From the NCBI GenBank assembly GCA_963836355.1, contig CAWIJO010000014.1:248001-312000 (forward strand): a stretch of 64,000 nt of DNA, read 5' to 3'. This stretch comes from Palsa-506 sp963836355. Its GTDB lineage: Bacteria; Actinomycetota; Actinomycetes; Streptosporangiales; Streptosporangiaceae. Below, piece by piece: positions 43,356 through 52,530 of the stretch. Every line of letters starts with the position of its first letter. The first letter of the stretch is position 1. The notes beneath the pieces were generated by a model. The model saw nothing but the letters and a program-made list of their open reading frames with translations. It had not been told where the DNA came from and ran no database searches. A program made the position numbers and the translations under genes.

Positions 43356-43415
43356 TACGGACCGGCCGGCCGGGCCAGACTGGGTGGTCCGGCCGGGCCG
43401 GCCGCACGGCCGCCG

Positions 43416-43751
43416 TCAGTAGACCGGCCTGATCGTGGACTCGCCTTCGCCGACGATGGCCAGGAACCGCTTGGTCCACTCGATGGCCTCGGCCTTGTCC
43501 CGGCATTCCATCACTGCCCAGCCGCCGATCAGCTCCTTGGCCTCGGTGAACGGGCCGTCGAGGACGGTGTACTCGCCGTCGTGGTAGCTCACCCTGGTGG
43601 CCTCGGCCAGCGGCCCGACCCCGCCGGTGGCCAGCAGGACGCCTGCCTTGGTCGCCTCCTCGACGAACTTGCCCATCTCGTCCATGAGCTCGGGGCTTGG
43701 CGGCGGAATCGGCGCCGACGGGTCGCCCAGCGTGTATCCGAGGAATCGCAT
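43416..43751 (-). CDS. YciI-family DGPF-domain protein
   Basis: A 111-residue protein with the family motif VLDGPFTEAKELIGGWAVME near residue 65-85 and a C-terminal IRPVY. AGAGG lies just before the ATG (43749-43751). Proteins of this YCII/DGPF group are small ferredoxin-like folds that accompany ECF42 sigma factors and are the main targets of their regulation. Their biochemical role is not settled. The sigma gene lies just downstream on the same strand. Confidence 0.9.
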   Translation of the reverse strand: MRFLGYTLGDPSAPIPPPSPELMDEMGKFVEEATKAGVLLATGGVGPLAEATRVSYHDGEYTVLDGPFTEAKELIGGWAVMECRDKAEAIEWTKRFLAIVGEGESTIRPVY

Positions 43752-44039
43752 TGCCTCTGTCCCTTCTGTCGATGACCGGGCACCCCTGACGGCGACCGGC
43801 ACTGCTGGCGCTCGCGATGTTCGCCATCGTGCGCCCTCTTGCCGGTGCGTCGAACACCCAGGCGCCAGATCGACACCCGGCCAAGAATTCTGCCCGGGAA
43901 ATCTCCTGGCCGGCCCCTTTTCAAAGATCATGAGTGACCCGAGGGGTGCGGCGCCCGGAACTTCCGTGATCATGAGGCCGGTCCCGCGCAGCTGGTCACC
44001 GCGCGTTCCTGGGTGCTTAGCTGTCGCTACGCTGGCGCG

Positions 44040-46805
44040 GTGAGCAGGGACGCCGACCATCATCGTGTGCCGGCGCCGATGCGCCGCGACGTCCGGCTGC
44101 TCGGCAGCCTGCTCGGCGATGTGCTGCGCGAGTCCGGCGGCCAGGACCTGCTCGACGACACCGAGCGGCTGCGGCTCGCCGTGATCGCGGCGCGCCGCCC
44201 CGGCGCGGGTGACCGGGCCGTCAGCGAGGTCACGGACCTGGTCGCGTGCTGGCCGCTGGAGCGCGCCGAGGCGGTCGCGCACGCGTTCACCATCTACTTC
44301 CACCTGGCCAACCTGGCCGAGGAACGACAGCGGATCCGGACCCTGCGCAGCCGGGACACCGGCGCGGGAGTGCAGCGTGAGTCGCTGGCCGCCGCGGTCA
44401 CCGCCATCCGCGCCGAGCTCGGCCAGCGGCGGGCCGACGGGCTGGTCGGCGGCCTGCGCGTGCACCCGGTCCTGACTGCGCACCCCACCGAGACCCGCCG
44501 CCGTGCGGTCACCGAGATACTGCGCCGGATCAGCGTGCTGCTGGCCAGCCTGGACGACGGGCGGCTCGGCGCGAGCGAGCATGCGGAGGCGCTGCGCAGG
44601 CTGACCGAGGAAATCGACCTGCTGTGGCGGACCGCCGCGCTGCGGTTGCAGGCCATGCGGCCGCTGGACGAGGTCCGCACCGCCATGGCCGCGTTCGACG
44701 AGACGTTGTTCCGGGCAGTCCCGGCCCTCTACCGGGCGCTAGACCGGGCATTGCAGGGCCAGGCGTCCGGGCAGGCTGCCGCGGCGGCGCCGGCGTTCCT
44801 GCGGTTCGGCAGCTGGGTCGGCGCAGACCGGGACGGCAACCCGTTCGTGACGGCTCAGGTCACGAAGGAAACTGCGGAAATCCAGGCGGATCACGTGCTG
44901 CGCGCGCTGGAGAACGCGACTACCCGGATCGGCCGCGCGCTTACCGTGCACGACGGCCCAGTGATGACCGTGCACGCCAGCCAGGCGCTGGCCGGATCGG
45001 ACCTGGACCGCGCCATCAAGGCGGCCACCCGGGCGCACCCGGAAATGCTGGCCGAGCTCGCTGCGCGGTCCCCGGAAGAGCCGTTCCGGGCGTACCTGCT
45101 CTACGCGGCACAGCGGCTGCGCGCCGTCCGCCTCGGCGAGGCCAGCGACGAGGCCGGCCTGGCCTACCCTGGCCCGGCCGAATTCATCGCCGACCTGCGC
45201 CTCGTGCAACAGGCACTGGCCAGGGCCGGCGCCCCCCGGCAGGCATTTGGCGAGCTCCAGCATCTGCTCTGGCAGGCGGAGACGTTCGGCTTCCACCTGG
45301 CCGGGCTCGAGGTCCGCCAGCACAGCGCGGTGCATGAGCGCGCCCTCCGGGAGCTGCGCAGCGGCGCCGCGCGCTCGCCGCAGACCAGTGAGGTGCTGGC
45401 GACGTTCGAGGCGATCGGGTACATCCAGCGCCGGTTCGGCCCGGCGGCATGCCGCCGCTACGTTGTCAGCTTCACTAGGAAAGCCGCCGATATAGCAGCC
45501 GTCTACGAGCTAGCAAACCGTGCCATTCTTAACGGGGACGCCCCGGTACTTGACGTAGTTCCGCTGTTCGAGAGCGGCGCTGACCTGGCGAACGCCCCCT
45601 CCGTGCTGGACGACATGCTGCAGCTCGCACCGGTGGCGGCGCGGCTGGCCGCCAGTGGCCGGAACCTGGAGGTAATGCTCGGCTACTCCGACTCGGCCAA
45701 GGAACTCGGCCCGGTCAGCGCGACGCTGCGGCTGTTCGACGCGCAGCGGCGGCTGACCAGCTGGGCGGCCAGCCGGGATATCCGGCTGACCCTGTTCCAT
45801 GGCCGCGGCGGCGCGCTCGGCCGCGGCGGCGGGCCAGCCGGGCGGGCGGTGCTCGCGCAGGCGCCAGGCTCGGTCGCCGGGCGGTTCAAGGTCACCGAGC
45901 AGGGCGAGGTGATCTTCGCAAGGTACGGCCACCCGGTGATAGCGCAGCGTCATCTGGAGCAGGTCGCCTCCGCGGTGCTGCTCGCATCCGCGGTCCCCGC
46001 GCCCGCCGCCGCCGCCCCGCCCGCCGCCGCACCGGCCTCACTCACCACACCGGACTCGCCCGTCTCGCCTGCCGTCGGCGGCTCACCGCCTGATGCCGGG
46101 CCGGCCGGGCCCGATGGGCAGTTCAGGCAGATCGCCGACCTGATCGACAACGGCGCGCTGCATGCCTACCGCGCCCTGGTCGAGGCCGACGGTTTCGCCG
46201 CCTGGTTCGCCCGGATCAGTCCGCTGGCCGAGATCAGCGGGATGCGGATCGGATCCAGGCCGACCCGCCGCGGCGGTCCCGGCGCTGCCACCGGACTGGA
46301 CGACCTGCGGGCGATCCCGTGGGTCTTCGCCTGGGCCCAGACCCGGGTGAACCTGCCCGGCTGGTTCGGCCTGGGCAGCGGCCTGGCGGCAGCAGCCAGC
46401 GGCGAAGGCGGCCTGCCGTCGGCTCGTGCCGCCTACCGAGCGTGGCCGCTGCTCGCCGTCCTGCTGGACAACGCCGCAATGAGCCTGGCCAAGGCCGACC
46501 GGCGGATCGCCGCCCGCTACCTGGCGCTCGGCGGCCGGGCTGATCTCACCGCGCTCGTCCTGGACGAGTACGACCTAACCAGGAGGCTGGTGCTGGCGGT
46601 GACGGGGCGCGACCGGCTGCTGGCGGACCGGCCGGTGCTGTCCAGGGCAGTAGCGCTGCGGGATCCATACGTGGACGCGCTCTCGCACTTGCAACTGCGC
46701 GCGCTCACCGCGCTGCGCAGCGGCGGCGGCGAGCGCGAGCGGCTGGAAAGGCTGCTGCTGCTGACCGTGAACGGCGTCGCGGCCGGCCTGCAGAACACCG
46801 GCTGA
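44040..46805 (+). CDS. ppc: Phosphoenolpyruvate carboxylase
   Basis: A protein of about 921 residues that carboxylates PEP to oxaloacetate to refill the TCA cycle. The catalytic His lies in LTAHPTETRRRAV (about 147). The glycine-rich active-site loop is LFHGRGGALGRGGGP (about 586), the conserved LGYSDSAKELG is near 555, and the C-terminus LTVNGVAAGLQNTG is canonical. GTG 44040 is preferred. The frame also permits a start at 44013, without a ribosome site in either case. An insertion of about 45 Ala/Pro/Gly residues (nucleotides 45985-46125) breaks the otherwise collinear C-terminal half. It is probably a surface loop. The gene is divergent from the YciI gene. Confidence 0.95.
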   Translation: MSRDADHHRVPAPMRRDVRLLGSLLGDVLRESGGQDLLDDTERLRLAVIAARRPGAGDRAVSEVTDLVACWPLERAEAVAHAFTIYFHLANLAEERQRIRTLRSRDTGAGVQRESLAAAVTAIRAELGQRRADGLVGGLRVHPVLTAHPTETRRRAVTEILRRISVLLASLDDGRLGASEHAEALRRLTEEIDLLWRTAALRLQAMRPLDEVRTAMAAFDETLFRAVPALYRALDRALQGQASGQAAAAAPAFLRFGSWVGADRDGNPFVTAQVTKETAEIQADHVLRALENATTRIGRALTVHDGPVMTVHASQALAGSDLDRAIKAATRAHPEMLAELAARSPEEPFRAYLLYAAQRLRAVRLGEASDEAGLAYPGPAEFIADLRLVQQALARAGAPRQAFGELQHLLWQAETFGFHLAGLEVRQHSAVHERALRELRSGAARSPQTSEVLATFEAIGYIQRRFGPAACRRYVVSFTRKAADIAAVYELANRAILNGDAPVLDVVPLFESGADLANAPSVLDDMLQLAPVAARLAASGRNLEVMLGYSDSAKELGPVSATLRLFDAQRRLTSWAASRDIRLTLFHGRGGALGRGGGPAGRAVLAQAPGSVAGRFKVTEQGEVIFARYGHPVIAQRHLEQVASAVLLASAVPAPAAAAPPAAAPASLTTPDSPVSPAVGGSPPDAGPAGPDGQFRQIADLIDNGALHAYRALVEADGFAAWFARISPLAEISGMRIGSRPTRRGGPGAATGLDDLRAIPWVFAWAQTRVNLPGWFGLGSGLAAAASGEGGLPSARAAYRAWPLLAVLLDNAAMSLAKADRRIAARYLALGGRADLTALVLDEYDLTRRLVLAVTGRDRLLADRPVLSRAVALRDPYVDALSHLQLRALTALRSGGGERERLERLLLLTVNGVAAGLQNTG

Positions 46806-46953
46806 CCTGATCCGCGTCAGCGGCCGGCGGCAGGGCCGGGCATCGGCTCCGCAGGCAGCCGATCATTCGGGGCCCGGGGCGGGCCGGTAGGCTGGCCAGC
46901 CAAAGCCCGCTTGGGGGGATCGCTCCCGGCTCCGAGTAGTGGGGGATTCACCG

Positions 46954-47823
46954 ATGCGACGGATTCTGCCTGCGATGGCCGCCGTGGCCGCCACAGCTGT
47001 ACTCGCAGCCTGCGGCAGCAGCAGCGGGGGCGGCGGCAGCGCAGCGCCGTCAGCCAGCGCGAGCGCCGCTAGCTGCTCGAATGCGGCGATCCAGCAGGAT
47101 CTCTACCAGCATGGCGTGCTGACAGTTGGCACCGACAACCCGGCGTTCCCGCCCTGGTTCGAGCACAACAACCCGGCCAACGGCCAGGGCTACGAGAGCG
47201 CGGTCGCCTACGCGATCGCGAAACAGCTCGGCTTCAGCGATTCGCAGGTGCACTGGACCAAGGAACCGTTCAACAATGCCTTTGCGCCGGGCCCGAAGAA
47301 GTTCGACTTCGACATCAACGAGGTCTCGGTGACGCCGCAGCGGGCGACCGCGGTGACGTTCTCGGCCGGCTACTACGACGTAGACCAGGCCCTGGTCGCG
47401 CTGAGGAACACGCCAATCGTTACCAAGCACTCCCCGGCTGACCTCAAGGGCTACGTATTCGGCGACCAGATCGGGACCACCAGCCTCGCCTTCATCAACA
47501 GCCAGATCCAGCCGACCTCGCGGCCGAAGATCTTCGAGACGCTGAACGACGCCAAGCAGGCGCTACAGACTCACCAGATCGCCGCGCTGGTTGCCGACCT
47601 GCCAACCGCCCAGTTCATCTCCTCGACCCAGATCAAGCACTCGGTCCTGGTCGGGCAGTTTCCGAGCACTGGCGAGCATTTCGGCCTCGTCTTCCATCAG
47701 GGCAACCCGCTGGTCACCTGCGTCAACAAGGCGATCGCCACGCTGAAGAGCAACGGCACCCTGGCGTCCCTGCAGAAGAAGTACCTGCAGGACTACCTGA
47801 GCGTGCCGGTCATTAAGCCGTAA
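46954..47823 (+). CDS. Amino-acid ABC transporter substrate-binding lipoprotein
   Basis: A protein of about 289 residues. The signal peptide ends in the lipobox VLAACGSS, followed by a Ser/Gly linker. The SBP_bac_3 fold is visible in LTVGTDNPAFPPWFEHNNP, FDFDINEVSVTPQRA, VALRNTPIVTK and HFGLVFHQGNPLVTCVNKAI. ATG 46954 (MRRILPAM) is used, though a GTG at 46939 is in frame. It is the first gene of a three-gene importer. The ligand is probably a polar amino acid, and its identity cannot be read. Confidence 0.92.
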   Translation: MRRILPAMAAVAATAVLAACGSSSGGGGSAAPSASASAASCSNAAIQQDLYQHGVLTVGTDNPAFPPWFEHNNPANGQGYESAVAYAIAKQLGFSDSQVHWTKEPFNNAFAPGPKKFDFDINEVSVTPQRATAVTFSAGYYDVDQALVALRNTPIVTKHSPADLKGYVFGDQIGTTSLAFINSQIQPTSRPKIFETLNDAKQALQTHQIAALVADLPTAQFISSTQIKHSVLVGQFPSTGEHFGLVFHQGNPLVTCVNKAIATLKSNGTLASLQKKYLQDYLSVPVIKP

Positions 47824-47865
47824 CGCGGCCAGCCGGCGCCAGCCAGCCACACCAGTCACGCCAGC

Positions 47866-48822
47866 ATGGACGAGAACCAGCCGGGCCCCGGGAGCAGCGA
47901 TCGGCCCGGCTCTTACCTGCCGCCCGCCGAGATCAGCGGCGGCGCCACCATCCCGGACACCTTCGCCGTCGCCGGGCGCGGGCCCCGGCTGCTGTCCGGC
48001 GGCGGCCCGCGGGCGACCGCGATCTCGGCCGTCAGCACGCTGGTGGTGCTCGGCGTCCTCGTCGTGATCTTCCTGCTTGCGCCGGGTAGCAAGGAAGTCC
48101 GGCATACCTTCTTCAACCCCCGTGACATGTGGCAGTCGCTGATCGGCGACCCGCGGCAGGGCTACTATTCGGTCGGCGAGGCGCTGTGGCTGAACATCCG
48201 GATGTTCATCGCGGCTGAGATCCTGATCCTGGTGCTGGCCCTGATCATCGCGCTGATCCGGCAGTCATCGGACCCGGTGCTCTTCCCGCTCCGGCTGCTG
48301 AGCACGATCTACGTCGACTTCTTCCGCGGCGTGCCGCTAATCCTGGTGATCTTCGCGATCGGATTCGGCGTCCCGGCGCTCAGCCTCGGCTTCGTGTCCG
48401 GGCAGTCGGCTGCCGTCTACGGCGTGACCGCGCTGGTGCTGTCCTACTCGGCCTACGTCTCCGAGGTCTACCGGGCCGGCTTGAATTCCGTGCACCGCAG
48501 CCAGGTCGCCGCGGCGCGATCGCTCGGGCTCTCGAAGCAGACCGCGCTGCGGCACGTGATCCTGCCGCAGGCGGTCCGGACGATCATCCCGCCGCTGCTG
48601 AACGACTTCATCAGCCTGCAGAAGGACACGGCGCTGGTCGGTATCCTCGGCGCGGTCGAGGCGAACAAGGCGGCGGAAATCTTCAGCGACACGGTCTTCA
48701 ACTACTCCAGCTACACGGTCGCGGCGATCTTCTTCCTGCTGCTCACCATCCCGCTGGCCCGCTTCACCGACCACCTGATCGAGCGCGACCGCCGCCGGCG
48801 GCTCGCCGGGGCGCTGCAATGA
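47866..48822 (+). CDS. Polar amino-acid ABC transporter permease
   Basis: A 318-residue HisM/GlnP-type permease with a cytoplasmic Pro-rich N-terminus and five membrane helices. The EAA loop is GLNSVHRSQVAAARSLGLSK with the following LRHVILPQAVRTIIPPLLND. It contacts the ATPase encoded next, whose ATG overlaps the stop by 4 bases (ATGA). One permease gene is present, so the channel would be a homodimer. Confidence 0.93.
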   Translation: MDENQPGPGSSDRPGSYLPPAEISGGATIPDTFAVAGRGPRLLSGGGPRATAISAVSTLVVLGVLVVIFLLAPGSKEVRHTFFNPRDMWQSLIGDPRQGYYSVGEALWLNIRMFIAAEILILVLALIIALIRQSSDPVLFPLRLLSTIYVDFFRGVPLILVIFAIGFGVPALSLGFVSGQSAAVYGVTALVLSYSAYVSEVYRAGLNSVHRSQVAAARSLGLSKQTALRHVILPQAVRTIIPPLLNDFISLQKDTALVGILGAVEANKAAEIFSDTVFNYSSYTVAAIFFLLLTIPLARFTDHLIERDRRRRLAGALQ

Positions 48823-49622
48823 CCGACGGCCAGGGCGCGCCGCCGCCGCTGCCGGCACCCGGCGCGACGCCGCCGGCCGGCCAGGCGATCGGGATCGAGG
48901 ACCTGCATAAGTCGTTCGGCGACAACAGCGTGCTGCGCGGGATTGACCTGTCGGTGGCCACGCACGAGGTGATCTGCCTGATCGGCGCATCCGGGTCGGG
49001 GAAGTCGACCCTGCTGCGCTGCGCGAACCTGCTGGAGCCGATCGACGCCGGGCGGATCAGCCTGTGGGGCCGCGAGATCACCGGGCCAGGGGTGGACCAG
49101 AACCTCGTTCGCCGGTATATCGGGATCGTCTTCCAGTCGTTCAACCTGTTCCCGCACATGACCGTGCTGCAGAATGTCACGCTCGCACCGCGGAAAGCAC
49201 TAGGCATGCCGCGAGCGAGGGCCGAGCAGGAAGCCAGGGCGCTGCTGGGCAGATTCGGCCTGCACGACAAGGAGGCCGAGTTCCCGGACCGGCTATCCGG
49301 CGGGCAGCAGCAGCGGGTGGCGATCGTGCGGGCGCTCGCGGTGCGCCCGCAGATCATGCTGCTCGACGAGGTGACCAGCGCGCTAGATCCGGAACTCGTC
49401 GCCGAGGTGCTCGATGTCATCCGGGAACTGGCCGCAACCGGCATGACGATGCTGATCGCCACCCATGAGATGGGCTTCGCCCGCGACATCGCCAACCGGG
49501 TCTGCTTCCTGGAGGAAGGCCGCATCATCGAGGACGCGCCGCCGGCTGAGCTATTCACCAAGCCGAAAGATGAGCGCACCCAGCGCTTCCTGCACCGGAT
49601 CATCGCGGCCGGCCGCCTCTGA
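48819..49622 (+). CDS. Polar amino-acid ABC transporter ATPase
   Basis: A 267-residue ATPase with Walker A GASGSGKST (about 59-67), Q-loop VFQSFNLFPHMTVLQNV, signature RLSGGQQQRVAI, Walker B IMLLDEVTSALDPE and the switch His in IATHEMGFA. A Pro/Ala-rich N-terminal extension of about 25 residues precedes the domain. It completes the importer with the lipoprotein and permease upstream. Confidence 0.95.
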   Translation: MTDGQGAPPPLPAPGATPPAGQAIGIEDLHKSFGDNSVLRGIDLSVATHEVICLIGASGSGKSTLLRCANLLEPIDAGRISLWGREITGPGVDQNLVRRYIGIVFQSFNLFPHMTVLQNVTLAPRKALGMPRARAEQEARALLGRFGLHDKEAEFPDRLSGGQQQRVAIVRALAVRPQIMLLDEVTSALDPELVAEVLDVIRELAATGMTMLIATHEMGFARDIANRVCFLEEGRIIEDAPPAELFTKPKDERTQRFLHRIIAAGRL

Positions 49623-49657
49623 CGACCCCGGCGCCCCGTCCAGTCCCTATTTTTGTT

Positions 49658-49707
49658 AATGGTTACGATTTGTCCGGCTATCTATCACCGGACCGAACTT
49701 AACCATT
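49658..49707. terminator. Convergent-gene hairpin
   Basis: An outer stem AATGGTTA/TAACCATT and inner stem TCCGG/CCGGA form a 50-base imperfect hairpin with mismatched middle. It is the most AT-rich spot nearby and lies between the ABC ATPase (plus) and psuG (minus) genes. A bidirectional terminator is the likely role. Confidence 0.6.
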
Positions 49708-49780
49708 GAGCTGATCACGAAAACTGGTGTTTCTGGTGTTGTCAGTGTGACTAGCGTGGTGTGACGCAGGCCGGCTCTTG

Positions 49781-50686
49781 CTATTTTCCGGCTGCCGAAT
49801 AGGCAACTGCCACCTCGGCTGCAAGTGCCGCGTTGTCGGCGATCAGCTGCCGGTTGACCTCGGCGCTGCGGCCGTCGCTCAGCTCTGCCACCCGCGCCAG
49901 CACGGCCGGGGTCACTGCCTGCCCGGTCACCCCGGCCCCGCGAACCTGCTCGACCGCGCTGGCGATGAGCGGCTCGATGTCAAGGCCGGCCCCCGGCGGA
50001 CGGGTCAGCAGCAGCCCGGATGCCGGGTTCAGCTCCCAGTGGCAGACCGCGATCCTCGCGGTTTCCGGTGCGCTTGAGGCGGCCGCCGATACGGCCGGCC
50101 CGGGCTCGGCGCTGTAGAAGGACGGCATGATCGCGGTCTGCCAGCCAAGCACGGGCACGCCGAGCGTCTCGAGCAGCTCGGCGGTGGCCGGGACGTCGAG
50201 TATCGACTTCACCCCGGAGGAGACCACCACCGCCGGGGTATGCGCGATCTGCAGCAGGTCGCCGGAGATGTCCAGGTAGTCCGCGTAGCCACGGTGCACG
50301 CCGCCGATCCCGCCGGTGCCGAGGAACCGAATGCCGAGCAGGCGGCAGATCGCCAGCGTGCCGCCCACCGTGGTGGCACCGAGCGCGCCCTGCACGATAC
50401 ATGGTGCAAGGTCCCGCGCGCCGACCTTCCTGGCCGCCGGTCCGGCCTCGGCGAAGCGCTCGAGTACCGGCAGGCTCATCCCGGCCAGCACGGCCCCGTC
50501 CGCAACCCCGATGGTGGCAGGCGTGGCCCCTGCCGCGAGGATCCGCTCCTCGGCGGCCAGCGCGGCGCGCAGTCCCTGCCCGCCGGAAAAGCCGTGCGCC
50601 ACCAGGGTGGTCTCCAGGGCCACGACCGGACGGCCGAATCTCAGCGCTTCCGCAACATCGGGCGCCACCTGATGCTGGATCGTCAC
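49781..50686 (-). CDS. psuG: Pseudouridine-5'-phosphate glycosidase
   Basis: A 301-residue enzyme that splits pseudouridine 5'-phosphate into uracil and ribose 5-phosphate. Family segments are clear: VVALETTLVAHGF near residue 20-33, ATPATIGVADG, GATTVGGTLAIC, RFLGTGGIGGVHRG, and VVVSSGVKSILDVPATAE with the catalytic Lys. NPASGLLLTRPP and RGAGVTGQAVTPAVLARVAE are near the end. Its ATG overlaps the stop of the kinase gene (ATGA). The pair psuK-psuG is the complete intracellular pseudouridine catabolic route. Confidence 0.95.
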   Translation of the reverse strand: MTIQHQVAPDVAEALRFGRPVVALETTLVAHGFSGGQGLRAALAAEERILAAGATPATIGVADGAVLAGMSLPVLERFAEAGPAARKVGARDLAPCIVQGALGATTVGGTLAICRLLGIRFLGTGGIGGVHRGYADYLDISGDLLQIAHTPAVVVSSGVKSILDVPATAELLETLGVPVLGWQTAIMPSFYSAEPGPAVSAAASSAPETARIAVCHWELNPASGLLLTRPPGAGLDIEPLIASAVEQVRGAGVTGQAVTPAVLARVAELSDGRSAEVNRQLIADNAALAAEVAVAYSAAGK

Positions 50687-51471
50687 GGCATCGCTCCCAT
50701 TCTCGCCACCGCCCTGGCCGCTGCCTGCAGGCCAAGGCTTATCCCGCCGAGCAGGTAACCGGCCGCGAACGCATCGCCCGCACCGGTGGAGTCGACCGGC
50801 CGGGTCGCGGCCGCCGGGTAGTGCTGGCCGCCGGCCCGGACGCCCGCCGGTCCCAGCTTCACCACCAGCTCACAATCGGGCAGGTCGCCGACGGCCGCCG
50901 CCTCAGCCTCGTTTCCCAGCACCACCGCCGGCTGGAGCCGGCCGAGCAGCGCACGAAACCGGCCGATTCCGTAAGCACGCAATGCGGCCGTCGAAGAAAG
51001 ATCGATGCTCAGCCGCGGCGCGAGAGCCGCGGCGGCGATCGCGGCACCGGCGACTGGGGGCGCGACGAGGCTGTACGCGGGCAGGTGCAGCCAGTTGCAC
51101 TCATCGAACCACCGTGCTTCCAGGGCGCTGGCGGCTAGCTGCGGGCCTACTCCGCGGTCGGTGAGCATGGACCGCGCGGTTCCCCGCTCGGACAGCGAGA
51201 CCACCACCCCGGTCCGGCCACCGAGCACCGGCCCGACGAGCTCGACGCCGCGGCTGGCTAGCTCGGCGGCAACCAGCCGGCCGGCTGGATCGCCAGCCTG
51301 GGCTGCCACCAGCCTGGCCCGGCCGCCTAGTGCGCAGATCCAGGCGGCGACATTGGCGGCCTGGCCGCCGACGCTTACCGAGGTGACCGCCGTGGTATCG
51401 GTTTCCTCGGCGATCGGCTCGCCCATCCGCACGACAACGTCCAGGTGAGCGTCGCCCAGCACGCAGATCAC
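50683..51471 (-). CDS. psuK: PfkB-family kinase, probable pseudouridine kinase
   Basis: A 262-residue ribokinase-like enzyme. It has the N-terminal strand CVLGDAHLDVVVRM, the SVGGQAANVAAW glycine motif and the C-terminal PfkB signature VDSTGAGDAFAAGYLLGGIS with the catalytic Asp. It starts at a GTG (51469-51471). Coupling by overlap to psuG makes pseudouridine the probable substrate. Ribokinase-type activity on other nucleosides cannot be excluded from sequence alone. Confidence 0.85.
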   Translation of the reverse strand: MICVLGDAHLDVVVRMGEPIAEETDTTAVTSVSVGGQAANVAAWICALGGRARLVAAQAGDPAGRLVAAELASRGVELVGPVLGGRTGVVVSLSERGTARSMLTDRGVGPQLAASALEARWFDECNWLHLPAYSLVAPPVAGAAIAAAALAPRLSIDLSSTAALRAYGIGRFRALLGRLQPAVVLGNEAEAAAVGDLPDCELVVKLGPAGVRAGGQHYPAAATRPVDSTGAGDAFAAGYLLGGISLGLQAAARAVARMGAMP

Positions 51472-51789
51472 GCGGCGCGACGGAAAGCCGCGGCGGCATC
51501 GCCGCTGCGGCCCGGTCTCTCGCCGGTGCCCATGAGTGCAGCGTTACCAGTCCGCCGGACGCCGAAACTCCCAGCCGCGCCCGCGCCACCCCGTCCTGCC
51601 TGCCGCGAGTCCGCGGGCAGCTCACGGTACAGCAGGACTGGCTCAATCGGATACGGCCCGCCGCAGGCCTGCCAGCGACTCGCGGAGCAGGCGCTCCCGG
51701 CCATCAGGCCGGCCCTGGGCTGGCGAGCCCGCGAGCCGCCGAGCGGCTGACAGCATCCGCGAGCGCTCAGAGCGCGGCGGGGTGCCTGG
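51472..51789. other. Gap between psuK and rskA
   Basis: A minus-strand frame of 78 codons (51468-51704; contains PYPIEPVLLYRELPADS) ends in a GTGA overlap with psuK, which would fit an operon. It has no recognisable domain and a Gly/Arg/Ala-rich second half. I treat it as doubtful. Nothing else is seen. Confidence 0.3.
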
Positions 51790-52530
51790 CTAGCTGGCCA
51801 GCGGTATGGCCAGGATGGGCGTGGTCGTCGGCTGCGGTGATCCGCCGGCCGGCTCCACCGTCACGCCCGCCTGGTCGCCCGTCGCCAGGCCGGCCGCCAG
51901 CACCGGCGCCGTTTGGCCGCCACCCGGGGCAGGCAGCAGCCCGGCCGGCCGGTTGCTGCCCGGCGCCATAAGCCACAGCTCGTAGACCTTGTTGCCCGGC
52001 AGTGGCGGCAGTCCCGAGGTTGTGAAGATCATCTTGTGGTTTGTCTCGGAGAAAATGACCGTCGCGGTACCCCCGACCGATGCCCGGTGCGAGACGATCG
52101 TTGCATCGGGAGCGTTCAGCACCGCCTCGATGGCCTGTTCCTGCGCGCGCACTCGGTCCAGCCTGCTCTGCGTGGCTGACTGTGTGATGCCCAGCGTCAC
52201 CGCCACCGCAACGGCCACCGCCGCCGCTACGCCAGCCAGCCGGGGAACCCAGGCGGAACGGGGCTGCGGCACCGGGCGCTGGTCCATCACCGGCGGATGC
52301 TGGCGCGTCCTCGCGGCCGTTGTCAGGACCCGCTCCCTGAGGTCCGGCGGGGGTGACTCGGCGACCGCGAGCGCAAGCCGGGTCGCGGTCTCGTGCAGGC
52401 CGCGGATCTCGTGCGAGCAGGGCTGGCAGCGCTGCAAGTGGTGCTCGAATCGGTCGCGCTCGGTGCTCTCCAGCGCGTCAAGCGCATAGGCCCCGGTGAG
52501 AGTGTGCAGGTCGTGCCGCAGGAGCTTCAC
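51790..52530 (-). CDS. rskA: Anti-sigma-K factor RskA
   Basis: A 246-residue single-pass membrane protein. The cytoplasmic N-terminus carries the zinc-binding anti-sigma domain (LTGAYALDALESTERDRFEH; HHLQRCQPCSHEIRGL). A membrane helix follows (LAGVAAAVAVAVAVTLGI), then the extracytoplasmic RskA domain (GTATVIFSETNHKMIFTTSG; LPPLPGNKVYELWLM). Its ATG overlaps the sigK stop (ATGA). It binds and silences SigK until cleaved by regulated proteolysis, as known in mycobacteria. Confidence 0.93.
   Translation of the reverse strand: MKLLRHDLHTLTGAYALDALESTERDRFEHHLQRCQPCSHEIRGLHETATRLALAVAESPPPDLRERVLTTAARTRQHPPVMDQRPVPQPRSAWVPRLAGVAAAVAVAVAVTLGITQSATQSRLDRVRAQEQAIEAVLNAPDATIVSHRASVGGTATVIFSETNHKMIFTTSGLPPLPGNKVYELWLMAPGSNRPAGLLPAPGGGQTAPVLAAGLATGDQAGVTVEPAGGSPQPTTTPILAIPLAS

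Noticed and set aside
45680..45730. PEP carboxylase motif reading LGYSDSAKELG instead of the SNKD form
   Set aside because: To my knowledge this variant is normal for actinobacterial PEP carboxylases, so it is not a defect.
51468..51704. 78-codon frame overlapping the psuK start
   Set aside because: The overlap is suggestive, but composition is Gly/Arg/Ala-rich, there is no ribosome site and no family signal.
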